Source of the DNA: an uncultured Clostridia bacterium
GTDB lineage: Bacteria; Bacillota; Clostridia; Oscillospirales; Acutalibacteraceae
Direction of reading: 5' to 3'
DNA: 45,476 nt
NCBI GenBank assembly: GCA_947593615.1
Contig: CANQDR010000018.1
Coordinates: forward strand, 1 to 45,476
Position numbers and translations under genes: made by a program. The notes beneath the pieces were generated by a model, which searched no databases, was not told where the DNA came from, and saw nothing but the letters and a program-made list of their open reading frames with translations. Positions 1 to 7,358 of this stretch are shown in pieces (position 1 is the first letter of the stretch; the number at the start of each line of letters is the position of its first letter).

Positions 1-30
1 GGTTTTCTTTTGCTAAAGCTTTTTTATCTT

Positions 31-58
31 CCCCCGGTTCAACCGGGGGTTTATTTCC
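31..58 (+). terminator. Intrinsic terminator of an upstream gene outside the window
   Basis: A 7-9 bp GC-only stem (CCCCCGG/CCGGGGG around TTCAA) is followed by a T-rich run. It ends whatever rightward gene lies left of the window. Confidence 0.7.
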
Positions 59-79
59 TCGCCCTAAAGGACACCAATA

Positions 80-186
80 AAAACCGCATTAAAAGTCCCA
101 AAAATGGCTTTTTAATGCGGTTTTGCGTTGTAAACAGGTTACGAAAAAGATGACAGCGTAAAAAATAATTTTGGACTTGAACCCCT
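80..186. repeat. Direct repeat copy R1: hairpin plus att-like module
   Basis: A perfect 15 bp inverted repeat (80-94 with 110-124) is followed by about 57 bp that recurs at R2 and R3. All copies end with TTGGACTTGAACC, whose complement GGTTCAAGTCC is the T arm of a tRNA. The stem has T runs on both strands and could also act as a bidirectional terminator. It is the outermost of three copies leading up to the tRNA-Pro gene. An integration scar is an inference. Confidence 0.6.
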
Positions 187-284
187 GCTTATTTGTATTT
201 AATTATACATAGTTTTAATTTTTGCAAAATATACACGCAAAATTTGTTCAACTGAATTTACGCTTAAATTCAAAATTTTCTTAA

Positions 285-341
285 TATAACTCAGTCATAT
301 ATGTTTTGTGCGGCATTATATATGACTGAGCTATATTTTTT
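285..341 (+). terminator. Long hairpin with T-tract, probable terminator
   Basis: CTCAGTCATATAT (290-302) pairs perfectly with 318-330 across a 15-nt loop; after one mismatch the stem extends four more pairs. A run of T follows at 336-341. There is no gene between the previous terminator and this one, so it may terminate a lost gene or a small RNA. The 440 bases before the first gene hold only this hairpin, repeat R1, the 31-58 terminator and the promoter at 385. Confidence 0.45.
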
Positions 342-381
342 GTATTGATGGTATTAATGCATAAACTAATCCTTTCGGCAA

Positions 382-430
382 TCCTTGAATTTATATGATT
401 ATGATGTTAAAATTGTATTAAATTCAAGGA
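382..430 (+). promoter_or_regulatory. Promoter of the GT39-like gene, flanked by a 12-bp inverted repeat
   Basis: TTGAAT (385-390), a 17-nt spacer and TAAAAT (408-413) form a good sigma-A promoter. TCCTTGAATTTA (382-393) is repeated inverted at 419-430. One arm covers the -35 box; the other covers the expected start of transcription and reaches into the SD sequence AAGGAAGG (427-434). This could be an operator pair or a leader/SD-masking element. Confidence 0.6.
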
Positions 431-442
431 AGGAAAAGTATT

Positions 443-1816
443 ATGGAAAAGCTTAAAAATCAACGCGGCAAGCTGCCGTATATAGTTTTCGTCATATTGT
501 CTTCATTCTCCGTCAGCCTTGTTTTTAACAACAATTTATGGTTTGACGAGGCGTACACCTTATCTCTGATTCAGCATATTTACTCGAAAATAATTGAAAT
601 ATTGAAAACCGATATGCACCCACCGCTGTATTTTTTATCTCTCAAATGCTTTTGTGAGATTTTTGGTTACTCAATACCGATTACCAAAGTCTTTTCGGTA
701 CTCGGCTATATCGCGACGCTTTCGCTCGGCTTAACGGTAATTAAAAAACATTTCGGTAAGTATACGTCAACAGTATATATGCTTACCGTCGGAGCAATTC
801 CGATGTCGCTTTATTTCAGCGTTCAGCAGAGGTCATATCAATGGTGCATATTTTTTGTTACGCTTTGCTTTGTCGAGGCTTTGCTGTTTCTTGAAAACCG
901 CAGGGTGCGGCATTGCGTTATATTTGTTATCGCCGCCCTGCTTGCCGCATACAACCATCTTTACGCGCTGTTGGCTGTGGGAATAATATTTATCTTCGTA
1001 AATATATGTATTTTATTAAAAAACAGAAATCTAATAAAAGCAATCATCATTTCCGATATAGCTATGATAGCAGGATATTCTCCGTGGATTATTCCGCTTT
1101 TATATCAGACCGAGGCGGCTGCCGGCAGCTTCTGGCTCACAGGCGTAGAACCGCTTTCGGTGATTGTATTTACTTCGGGAATTGTTATTTCAGCGCTGAT
1201 GCTCGCTAAAAAAGAAAACCTCAGATTGCCTGTGATATTTGCGATAATCTGCGTATTAAGTGTTCAAGTGGTCGGACTGCTTGTAACAGTTTTCATTCGT
1301 CCCTTTTACATAGCCCGTTATAGCGTTGTTATATCGGGAATTTTCGCGTTGCTGATTGTCTTCGGCACAAAAGATATAAAAGAGAAATCCAAGAAATTTA
1401 TTTGCATATTACTTTGCGCGCTTAATATAGCCTGCGTTGTCGGTACGGGGACATTTGAATACGATTCATCAATAAGTGACTTTTTTGCCCGCTTTGATAA
1501 AATCAGTTCTTCAACCGATACCTTTTTATATTGTGACAGCTCGTTTGGAATTTTGTCATATTATTATCACGAAAATACACATATTTGCACTTATTATGAG
1601 CCGTGGTTTTCGGCATTTGACAATGTCGAATATATAGATAAAAATGAGCTTGCAGATGAAATCCGCTCTGATTATACGGTTTGGTTTGTAAAGAACGAAT
1701 TAACAATAACGCCAGAATACTTGGAAAATAATTTTGAGTTGAAAGCAGTCGGTTCATTCAAATGTGATTTCAATACCTTTGAGGTGTATTTAATACAAAA
1801 TAATGGTTATTCTTGA
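443..1816 (+). CDS. Polytopic membrane glycosyltransferase, GT39/ArnT-like
   Basis: 457-aa protein with about ten hydrophobic segments and a hydrophilic C-terminal domain of about 110 residues. The first external loop has LWFDEAYTLSL and, shortly after, HPPLYF. This acidic-loop pattern (D-E, then H-P-P) is typical of GT-C enzymes such as GT39/ArnT/PMT, which move a sugar from a polyprenyl-phosphate donor to an acceptor outside the membrane. Donor and acceptor cannot be told. The start ATG follows SD AAGGAAGG. The gene stands alone in an accessory zone between repeats R1 and R2, and the remnant of a conjugation gene abuts its 3' end, so it is plausibly acquired cargo. Function beyond the fold is inference. 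Confidence 0.75.
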   Translation: MEKLKNQRGKLPYIVFVILSSFSVSLVFNNNLWFDEAYTLSLIQHIYSKIIEILKTDMHPPLYFLSLKCFCEIFGYSIPITKVFSVLGYIATLSLGLTVIKKHFGKYTSTVYMLTVGAIPMSLYFSVQQRSYQWCIFFVTLCFVEALLFLENRRVRHCVIFVIAALLAAYNHLYALLAVGIIFIFVNICILLKNRNLIKAIIISDIAMIAGYSPWIIPLLYQTEAAAGSFWLTGVEPLSVIVFTSGIVISALMLAKKENLRLPVIFAIICVLSVQVVGLLVTVFIRPFYIARYSVVISGIFALLIVFGTKDIKEKSKKFICILLCALNIACVVGTGTFEYDSSISDFFARFDKISSSTDTFLYCDSSFGILSYYYHENTHICTYYEPWFSAFDNVEYIDKNELADEIRSDYTVWFVKNELTITPEYLENNFELKAVGSFKCDFNTFEVYLIQNNGYS

Positions 1817-1839
1817 TTTAGTGTACCTAAGTGACTTAT

Positions 1840-2175
1840 CCTAAACAGCAAGGTTGTCATCTGTGTGTTGTCGATGATGATGTCCGCACCCTCTTTTCCG
1901 TATTTTTTCGAGCTGGGCAAAGGACTGCACGATGGGAACAATTCGCAGCCGTCTTGAGCGTGAAGCGGAGAACATCATCTCGGCGTAGTCAATCCCCCAC
2001 TCGTCGCAGAAGAAGACGCAGCGATTTTTAAGCGCGCCGCCGTTCTCGTCTGCGACGGAGAGGATCTCTCGGTAAAGCTGTTGGATAATCAGCGAAACCA
2101 TAAAGAATGTGTTGGGATTTTCCTCTGGTAATACGATAAAGACAGCACATTTTTCGTTAATTGTTCAATAGTTGT
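1840..2175 (-). pseudogene. Frameshifted fragment of a TraG/VirD4-type conjugation coupling ATPase
   Basis: Reading leftward from about 2175, the frame gives CAVFIVLPEENPNTFFMVSL, then IIQQLYREIL and FFCDEWG (the Walker B region, FxDEfG) and SRSRRLRIVPIVQSFAQLEK. These match the C-terminal ATPase core of TraG/VirD4 coupling proteins of integrative conjugative elements. After QLEK the open frame turns to nonsense, but removing one A from the A-run near 1910 restores YGKEGADIIIDNTQMTTLLF, the expected continuation. A few residues after DEWG also look deleted, and a stop lies just upstream. Only about 110 codons of a roughly 600-codon gene survive. It marks a lost conjugative element. Confidence 0.8.
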
Positions 2176-2262
2176 ATAAATTCAAAAACAAAAAGTTTTG
2201 ACTAACATTTATTCAAATTTTTACGATATTTTACGGTTTTTATCGGTATTTTAGAAATAATA

Positions 2263-2370
2263 AAAACCGCACTAAAAAGCTCAAAAATGGCTTTTTAGTG
2301 CGGTTTTTTGCGTTGTCAACAGGTTACAAAAGAGATATCAACACCAAAAAAATATTTGGACTTGAACCTA
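2263..2370. repeat. Direct repeat copy R2: hairpin plus att-like module
   Basis: A perfect 18-bp inverted repeat (2263-2280 with 2290-2307, 9-nt loop) is followed by the shared module, ending TTTGGACTTGAACC at about 2355-2368. Against R1 the stem differs at one pair (GCATT/AATGC versus GCACT/AGTGC), a compensatory change that keeps pairing. It separates the GT39/TraG segment from the DUF4417 pseudogene. Confidence 0.65.
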
Positions 2371-2377
2371 TGTGAAT

Positions 2378-3754
2378 TTATATAGTTCTGACAATTACCT
2401 CCACCTGAGTAATAACATCACGAAGTTTGTCACCGCTAACAATATATTCAAGAATCTCATCAGCAGTATCACCCCACATATCATCATTTGGAGAATATTC
2501 TGTGTGACTATTCACATTATAATATTTTCCGTCTTTTTCATAACATCCTTCGCCAATATTAATTCGTCCTTCCGGATGTGTAATTGAATACGATTTACCT
2601 TTCCATTTAAACTCAACCTCTCCGTGAAAACGCATACACCATTTGAATTCGCTGATTGTTTTAAATCGATCCTCTTCATTGTTAATTGTATTTTTATTTT
2701 CAATCATTTGCATATTCAGTCCTTTATAAGATTTAAATTCAGGAGCTCCGTTAGTATAATTTATCGGCGGTTGTGGATCTGGATGTCCCATTGGATTATC
2801 CCAAGAAATTTTATGGTCATGAGGATTGGTATGTTTATCTGATCGATTATGGAAACTCTCATGTCTTACCATTTCAGCTCTTCCATCATCACCAATCTTC
2901 GTCAACCTTCTTTCACCATTTTTATCAAAAGTTTCCTTGATTTCGCCAGGTTTACCCAAATACCTTTCATCATCGGGCTTTTTAGGTTTCCATTTTCCAC
3001 CTTAAGCACTTCCTGTTCCTTTTAGTATATCATCAGGTTGTACCATTATTTTATGTATAATTCTATCACTTCTGTCTTTGTCATTCAATACATTTGTTTG
3101 CCCTTTTAGATATTTCCATCCACTAAGCTCATAATTAACATATATTATATCACCTTGCATTTCAGGAAAAGGTTCACTATAACATATAATCTTGCTCGGT
3201 TCAATTCTCCTAAGCATTTCGTTATAACCTTTCATAAAGAATTCCTTTTGATCCGAATGGTTATTATGTTCCTGAACCATATAGGTTGAAACAGCTACTA
3301 TACTTCCTTTTTCTATTCCTTCAAAACAAAAATCAAAAGTGTCTTCATTACCTCAATTTACTGTAGGAATCACTTTTATCCCCTTCCTTGCAAGATAAGC
3401 ACCACACCATCTATTACGAAAAGTGTTATATAATTGTAAGGTTCTATTCATTTCAATATACATACTAAAATCAGGGGATAACACAGCTTTATACTTTTTC
3501 AGTTTTTCTACATAAGCATTCGGTTTATTCCATATACTTTCAAATTTATAATCATAAAGGAAGAAATGCACCATCCTATCAAAATTATTTTCGTCATTTT
3601 TAATTTGATCAAAACCAATTAAAAGTAAATCGAGTAATTCTTCATTGGAAAAATTACTTTTAGGTATCAGCGGTATATTAAATTCACCTGTACCCTCAAA
3701 TTGATTTCTCAAAAATAAATCACTTGTCCTATACTTATAATTTTCTTCTGTCAT
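2378..3754 (-). pseudogene. DUF4417-family gene interrupted by two in-frame stop codons
   Basis: One continuous frame runs leftward from ATG 3754, which has SD GGGGG eight bases upstream, to a stop at 2378. The N-terminal part (DLFLRNQFEGTGEFNIPLIP, HFFLYDYKFE, VLSPDFSMYIEMN, RNRWCGAY, IKVIPTV) is DUF4417. A TGA at 3353-3355 sits where the family has Trp; the frame then continues without shift (FDFCFEG, SIVAVST, FFMKGYNEMLRRIEP). A TAA at 3002-3004 then precedes GGKWKPKKPDDERYLG, which begins the C-terminal segment found with DUF4417 proteins of phages and mobile elements (TNPHDHKISWDNP, PPINYTNGAPEFK). The tail has no start codon of its own at the join, which supports one former protein of about 458 codons. 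Molecular function of DUF4417 is unknown to me. Confidence 0.8.
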
Positions 3755-3867
3755 AAAAATAACCCCCTTCACTTATACCCAAAAATAATAAAAATTACAT
3801 TGTTTTATGCAATCTGTGAAGAATGTTTTCAAAAAAATTATTTTTAAGAATTTTTAACACAAAAAAA

Positions 3868-3957
3868 TCGGCAAGCTTCTGTCGAAACTTGTCGATAAAT
3901 GTCAACAGATTATTAAAAAGATGATAACGCCAAAGACATATTTGGACTTGAACCCTT
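3868..3957. repeat. Direct repeat copy R3, nearest to tRNA-Pro
   Basis: A shorter, diverged hairpin (CGGCAAG 3869-3875 with CTTGTCG 3888-3894, one non-Watson-Crick pair) precedes the shared module: ATGTCAACAGATTATTAAAA, then GATGATAACGCC, then ATTTGGACTTGAACCC ending at about 3955. It keeps the same order and spacing as R1 and R2. Confidence 0.6.
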
Positions 3958-4130
3958 GCACCAAATGGTGCTCATAGCGGAAGCAGGCCAAAGGGCGGAA
4001 CTTTTGTCTTTTGGCAAAAGTTTCAACCGTAGGCGACGCGGACGCCGGGGTCCCCGCAAAGCGAAGCTTTGTGGGGAGAGGAGCGGCAACCCGAAGAGTG
4101 ACGCCGCGATTTGCAAAATAAATCGCGGCG
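3958..4130. other. GC-rich cluster of five hairpins beside tRNA-Pro
   Basis: Five inverted repeats stand in a row: GCACC/GGTGC (3958-3971), AACTTTTG/CAAAAGTT (3999-4022), GGCG/CGCC (4032-4046), an 11-bp stem with one G-T pair (4052-4062 with 4066-4076), and a perfect 11-bp stem CGCCGCGATTT (4102-4112 with 4120-4130). The tract is clearly GC-richer than its AT-rich surroundings. Overlapping open frames exist on both strands but lack SD sites and look like by-products of the palindromes. It lies downstream of tRNA-Pro on the same strand, so it would be transcribed as a trailer unless terminated. Confidence 0.6.
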
Positions 4131-4153
4131 AACTACAAGGGTTTGCCGCGACG

Positions 4154-4230
4154 TGGTCGAGGTGACAGGACTTGAACCTGCGGCATCTTGGTCCCAAACC
4201 AAGCACTCTACCAAACTGAGTTACACCTCG
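4154..4230 (-). tRNA. tRNA-Pro (anticodon TGG)
   Basis: On the minus strand the acceptor 5' half CGAGGTG (4230-4224) pairs with CACCTCG (4164-4158), followed by discriminator A and an encoded CCA (4156-4154). The anticodon loop TTTGGGA gives UGG, proline. The T arm reads CAGGTTCAAGTCCTG. All arms are intact, so this copy should be functional. Confidence 0.93.
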
Positions 4231-4261
4231 AAATACTGTCACTTATTGCGACAGCTCTATT

Positions 4262-4290
4262 ATTATACATTACGTTTTTAGTATTGTCAA
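4262..4290 (-). promoter_or_regulatory. Promoter of tRNA-Pro
   Basis: On the minus strand: TTGACA (4290-4285), 17-nt spacer, TATAAT (4267-4262), both consensus. The leader before the tRNA contains a small CTGTC/GACAG hairpin (4237-4255). Confidence 0.85.
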
Positions 4291-4298
4291 TAAAAATT

Positions 4299-4949
4299 TT
4301 AAAGAATTGAAAGCTTCATAAATATTTCCGAAGCAGAGTTAATATATGTCTTACAATTGTACTTTTCGGCATCCTCTTTAGTTTTGAAGCCCCATCCGTA
4401 CAAAGCCGCTGCAAAATCCATTCCGATATTAGCCGCGCCCTGAGCGTCAACATCGTTATCCCCGATATGAATACTCTCTTCAACCGGAATTCCTGTTATA
4501 TCGCATGCCTGCAAAAGCAAATTGCTTTTTGTAAGGTTGGTATTTACATCGGTTGCACATACAGCATCAAACAAATCGGAAATGTTATACACCTCAAGCA
4601 TATCAGAAGTAAACATTCTGTGCTTCTGAGTTGCAACAGCGATCTTATATCCGTTATCTCTGAGCTCGTGCAGAGTGTCCTTAACTCCCGAATAAAGCGA
4701 AAACATCTCTTTACCCTTCATAGAATAAAGCTTGCTGTAGTTATTTACCGCATAGTCAATTTCATCATCTTTCATACCAAACAACCTTTGGAATCCCTGT
4801 TCGAGCGGTATTCCTATAATACCGTAGAGCGCATCATGGTCAATAGGATCATACCCCATTGATGCTGCTGTCGTATTAAAACAATAGAGTATTCCCGGCG
4901 ATGTATCTGCAAGAGTTCCGTCAAATCCGAAAATTACTAATTTTTTCAT
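4299..4949 (-). CDS. HAD-superfamily phosphatase-like protein, nucleophile Asp replaced by Gly
   Basis: 216-aa protein of the phosphoglycolate phosphatase/pyrophosphatase-type HAD subfamily with a helical cap. Motif I reads VIFGFDGTLADT where the family has DxDGT: the first, nucleophilic Asp is Gly (codon GGA), while the general-acid Asp remains. Motif II (VATQKH), motif III (KSNLL) and motif IV (HIGDNDVDAQGA) are present. A normal HAD phosphotransfer mechanism should therefore not work; a binding or regulatory role, or decay, is possible. ATG 4949 is chosen because AGGTGAT lies just upstream; the frame stays open to ATG 5051, but that start lacks an SD. A promoter TTGTAT-N17-TATAAT lies on the minus strand at 5088-5060. 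Confidence 0.8.
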   Translation of the reverse strand: MKKLVIFGFDGTLADTSPGILYCFNTTAASMGYDPIDHDALYGIIGIPLEQGFQRLFGMKDDEIDYAVNNYSKLYSMKGKEMFSLYSGVKDTLHELRDNGYKIAVATQKHRMFTSDMLEVYNISDLFDAVCATDVNTNLTKSNLLLQACDITGIPVEESIHIGDNDVDAQGAANIGMDFAAALYGWGFKTKEDAEKYNCKTYINSASEIFMKLSIL

Positions 4950-5059
4950 AATATCACCTGATAAATATAAAACACACAAAATAAAACGTTTTTTGCCCCT
5001 ATAATAAGAGCAATTTCTGTATTTAATCCTATAATACGCAATGTCCTGCATTTTTGTTA

Positions 5060-5088
5060 ATTATAACACTCAATTCTAATAAATACAA
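5060..5088 (-). promoter_or_regulatory. Promoter of the HAD-like gene
   Basis: On the minus strand TTGTAT (5088-5083), 17-nt spacer, TATAAT (5065-5060). It implies a leader of about 100 nt before the start at 4949. It is adjacent to the divergent promoter at 5101. Confidence 0.6.
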
Positions 5089-5100
5089 TAGTTTTTTCAA

Positions 5101-5129
5101 TTGACAATATAGCCCATACGGTATAAAAT
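5101..5129 (+). promoter_or_regulatory. Promoter of the O-antigen ligase-like gene
   Basis: Consensus TTGACA (5101-5106), 17-nt spacer, TAAAAT (5124-5129), 34 bases before the start codon. Confidence 0.8.
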
Positions 5130-5163
5130 TGATTTATAGCAAAACTATTGAAAGGTTTTTAAA

Positions 5164-6759
5164 ATGAGCAATAAAAAAAGACAAAATAGCAGCCATCGTA
5201 TTGAAGAAAAATACTCTGTACGGCACGCTATAGTAAATTACTATCTTGCTTTGATGTTCACCATTTTCCCTCTGTTTGCATCAAATGCATATTTTAACAT
5301 ACGTCACGATAAATATTATTTTTTTATTATTCTTACATCAGTTGTTCTTTTATCGGAATTTTTAATTATACTTTACGTCAATCTTGGCAAAGACAGTGTG
5401 AACAGTTCTCCGAATATAACAACATCAGACAACATATGGTACAAAAACTTTTCGTTTCCCGATTGGGCAATGATTGCACTGCTTTTGTCAAGCATTATAT
5501 CAACCGTTTTATCAAAGTATCCGATTGACTCTGTATTCGGAACAGCGGGACGTAACAACGGACTTCTCCTCATATCAATTTATGTGGGAATTTACTTTCT
5601 GATAACCAGATATTATTACTATAAAAAATATGTTTTTTTTGCTCTTGCCGCAGCATCTGCGGCAGTTTATCTGCTTGCAATTCTCAACTGCTACTATATT
5701 GACCCTCTGGGGATGTTTGAAAAACTTACCGATACAAAAACAATTGCTGATTTTACATCAACCATCGGCAACAAAAATTTGCTTTCAAGTTATATTTGCA
5801 TTACTTTGCCGATATTTATAACAATGTCGGTACACACTAAAAAAAACTCATACAGAGCAATATATCTTACTCTTTCGGGTCTTGGATTTATCTCCCTTAT
5901 GACAGCTGACAGCGATTCTGGAATTCTGGGTATAGGTATATTCCTCATAATATACTTTATATGGTATTCAAGAAAAATATCCCGATTAAAAAGATATTTC
6001 CTCTGCCTCACCGTTATGCTTGTTTCAGCGAAAATTTTAAGGTTGTTTTCGCTGATTATGAACGACCGCTCAAAAGGTATGGACGAGTTTCAGGAAATTT
6101 TTGTTTTCTCAAATATAGGATTTGTATTAATTGCCGTAACGGCAATTATTACGGCTCTGCTTTATTTTACAGACTATAAAAAACCGGGTATAGTTTTATC
6201 AAAAGCTGTTCCTGTTGTACTTGGGATAATTGTGGTTCTCTGCGTAACGGGGGCTGTAGGAGCAGTAATTTACTTTAGCTGTATAGATACCTCCGCAGAA
6301 CTCGGAAGATTTGAAAGCATACTGCGCTTTAATGATAAATGGGGCACACACAGAGGTTTTATGTGGATACGGTCAATGTGGATATTCGGTGATTCTTCTA
6401 TTGTCGAAAAATTATTCGGAACCGGTCCCGACACTTTCTATTACACATTCCAGCCATACTTTAATGATTTGCAAAAATTCGGAGACACAACAACAAACGC
6501 CGCGCACAATGAATATATAAATTATCTTATCACCATAGGTATTGCAGGTCTTGCGTCATACCTTGCCGCTGTTGGCGGAGTTATTGCAAGAGCGGTAAAA
6601 GCCGCACGTAAAAATCCAATTGCCATTGTATGCGTTTCTGCCGTAATTTGTTACTCGGTACAGGCTGTCGTAAATATCTCACAGCCTATTACAACTCCGC
6701 TGTTTATACTTTTTATGGCGTTGAGCGAAGCAGCTTCAAGGAAATCGAAATTAATGTAG
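5164..6759 (+). CDS. O-antigen ligase/Wzy polymerase-like membrane protein
   Basis: 531-aa polytopic protein, about 11-12 hydrophobic segments, with the features of the O-antigen ligase (WaaL)/Wzy_C family. These are an early GRNNGLL segment, NKNLLSSY in the middle, a large loop ending RGFMWIRSMWIF...FGTGPDTF, and AAHNEYINYLITIGIAGLASY near the C terminus (conserved H-N-E-Y in this family). In Gram-positives such proteins polymerise or ligate surface polysaccharide or teichuronic-type chains outside the membrane; the substrate here is unknown. SD is AAAGG 10 nt before the ATG. It has its own promoter and a terminator behind it, so it is a single-gene unit rather than part of a capsule cluster. 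Confidence 0.8.
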   Translation: MSNKKRQNSSHRIEEKYSVRHAIVNYYLALMFTIFPLFASNAYFNIRHDKYYFFIILTSVVLLSEFLIILYVNLGKDSVNSSPNITTSDNIWYKNFSFPDWAMIALLLSSIISTVLSKYPIDSVFGTAGRNNGLLLISIYVGIYFLITRYYYYKKYVFFALAAASAAVYLLAILNCYYIDPLGMFEKLTDTKTIADFTSTIGNKNLLSSYICITLPIFITMSVHTKKNSYRAIYLTLSGLGFISLMTADSDSGILGIGIFLIIYFIWYSRKISRLKRYFLCLTVMLVSAKILRLFSLIMNDRSKGMDEFQEIFVFSNIGFVLIAVTAIITALLYFTDYKKPGIVLSKAVPVVLGIIVVLCVTGAVGAVIYFSCIDTSAELGRFESILRFNDKWGTHRGFMWIRSMWIFGDSSIVEKLFGTGPDTFYYTFQPYFNDLQKFGDTTTNAAHNEYINYLITIGIAGLASYLAAVGGVIARAVKAARKNPIAIVCVSAVICYSVQAVVNISQPITTPLFILFMALSEAASRKSKLM

Positions 6760-6782
6760 TTTATTCTTAAATAAATAACACA

Positions 6783-6813
6783 AACCGCTGTCGGTAATAA
6801 TACCACAGCGGTT
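6783..6813. terminator. Bidirectional hairpin between convergent genes
   Basis: AACCGCTGT (6783-6791) pairs with ACAGCGGTT (6805-6813), with an inner GGTA/TACC. It lies between the 3' ends of the convergent ligase-like gene and nrdG. T runs are weak on both sides. Confidence 0.55.
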
Positions 6814-6818
6814 ATGCT

Positions 6819-7358
6819 TTATAAAATATGTTCGCTCCTGAGACTGTAATTCACAATACTGCCTGTTTTAAGCGATTTTGAAACATCAATAATGCGCTGA
6901 TTTGATGAACCCCTGAACGACAGGCTTATGTCATACAAATCCTGTACAAATTCACCGTCAACGAGCACATCTATAAGAGAAAGCATCTCATCCGTATATT
7001 CGCACCTTGCACGGCTTTCATTCAACAGCTCTTCATCAAACAAATAACCCGTATAACACCAGATCGTCTTATTCGGAAGATTTTGGCGGACTCTTTTTAA
7101 AAATGGAAGCAACGCATTTTGGTTACTCGGCTCAAACGGCTCGCCTCCAAGAACAGTGAGTCCGTCGATATAATCGTGCGAGAGATACTCAATCAGCAAA
7201 TCCTCGGTTTCCTTAGTAAAAGGATTTCCGTAATTAAAATCCCATGTTTCGGCGTTAAAACAATTTTTGCAGTGATGAGTACAGCCCGACACAAACAGAG
7301 AAACTCTTACTCCTTCGCCGTTTGCAATGTCGTAATTTTTTATTTCTCCGTAATTCAT
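6819..7358 (-). CDS. nrdG: Anaerobic ribonucleotide reductase activating enzyme
   Basis: 179-aa radical-SAM activase. The signature CTHHCKNC (CX3CX2C) near residue 26 holds the [4Fe-4S] cluster; VLGGEPFEPSNQ is the GGE motif contacting SAM. It makes the glycyl radical on NrdD. The gene overlaps nrdD by one base (TGATG: TGA of nrdD, ATG of nrdG), so the two are translationally coupled. Confidence 0.95.
   Translation of the reverse strand: MNYGEIKNYDIANGEGVRVSLFVSGCTHHCKNCFNAETWDFNYGNPFTKETEDLLIEYLSHDYIDGLTVLGGEPFEPSNQNALLPFLKRVRQNLPNKTIWCYTGYLFDEELLNESRARCEYTDEMLSLIDVLVDGEFVQDLYDISLSFRGSSNQRIIDVSKSLKTGSIVNYSLRSEHIL

Noticed and set aside
3353..3355. Genetic code with TGA read as tryptophan
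   Set aside because: TGA ends nrdD and the Crp/Fnr gene in this window, and conserved Trp residues are written TGG.
80..3957. The three direct repeats as a CRISPR array
   Set aside because: Only three copies, spaced by 1.5-2 kb containing genes, and the repeats are diverged; no spacers or cas genes.
3913..4242. Open frames on both strands across tRNA-Pro and the hairpin cluster
   Set aside because: They overlap the tRNA and palindromes, have no SD and no family resemblance.
4950..5051. N-terminal extension of the HAD-like protein to ATG 5051
   Set aside because: No SD there, the added residues do not fit HAD proteins, and a good SD precedes ATG 4949.
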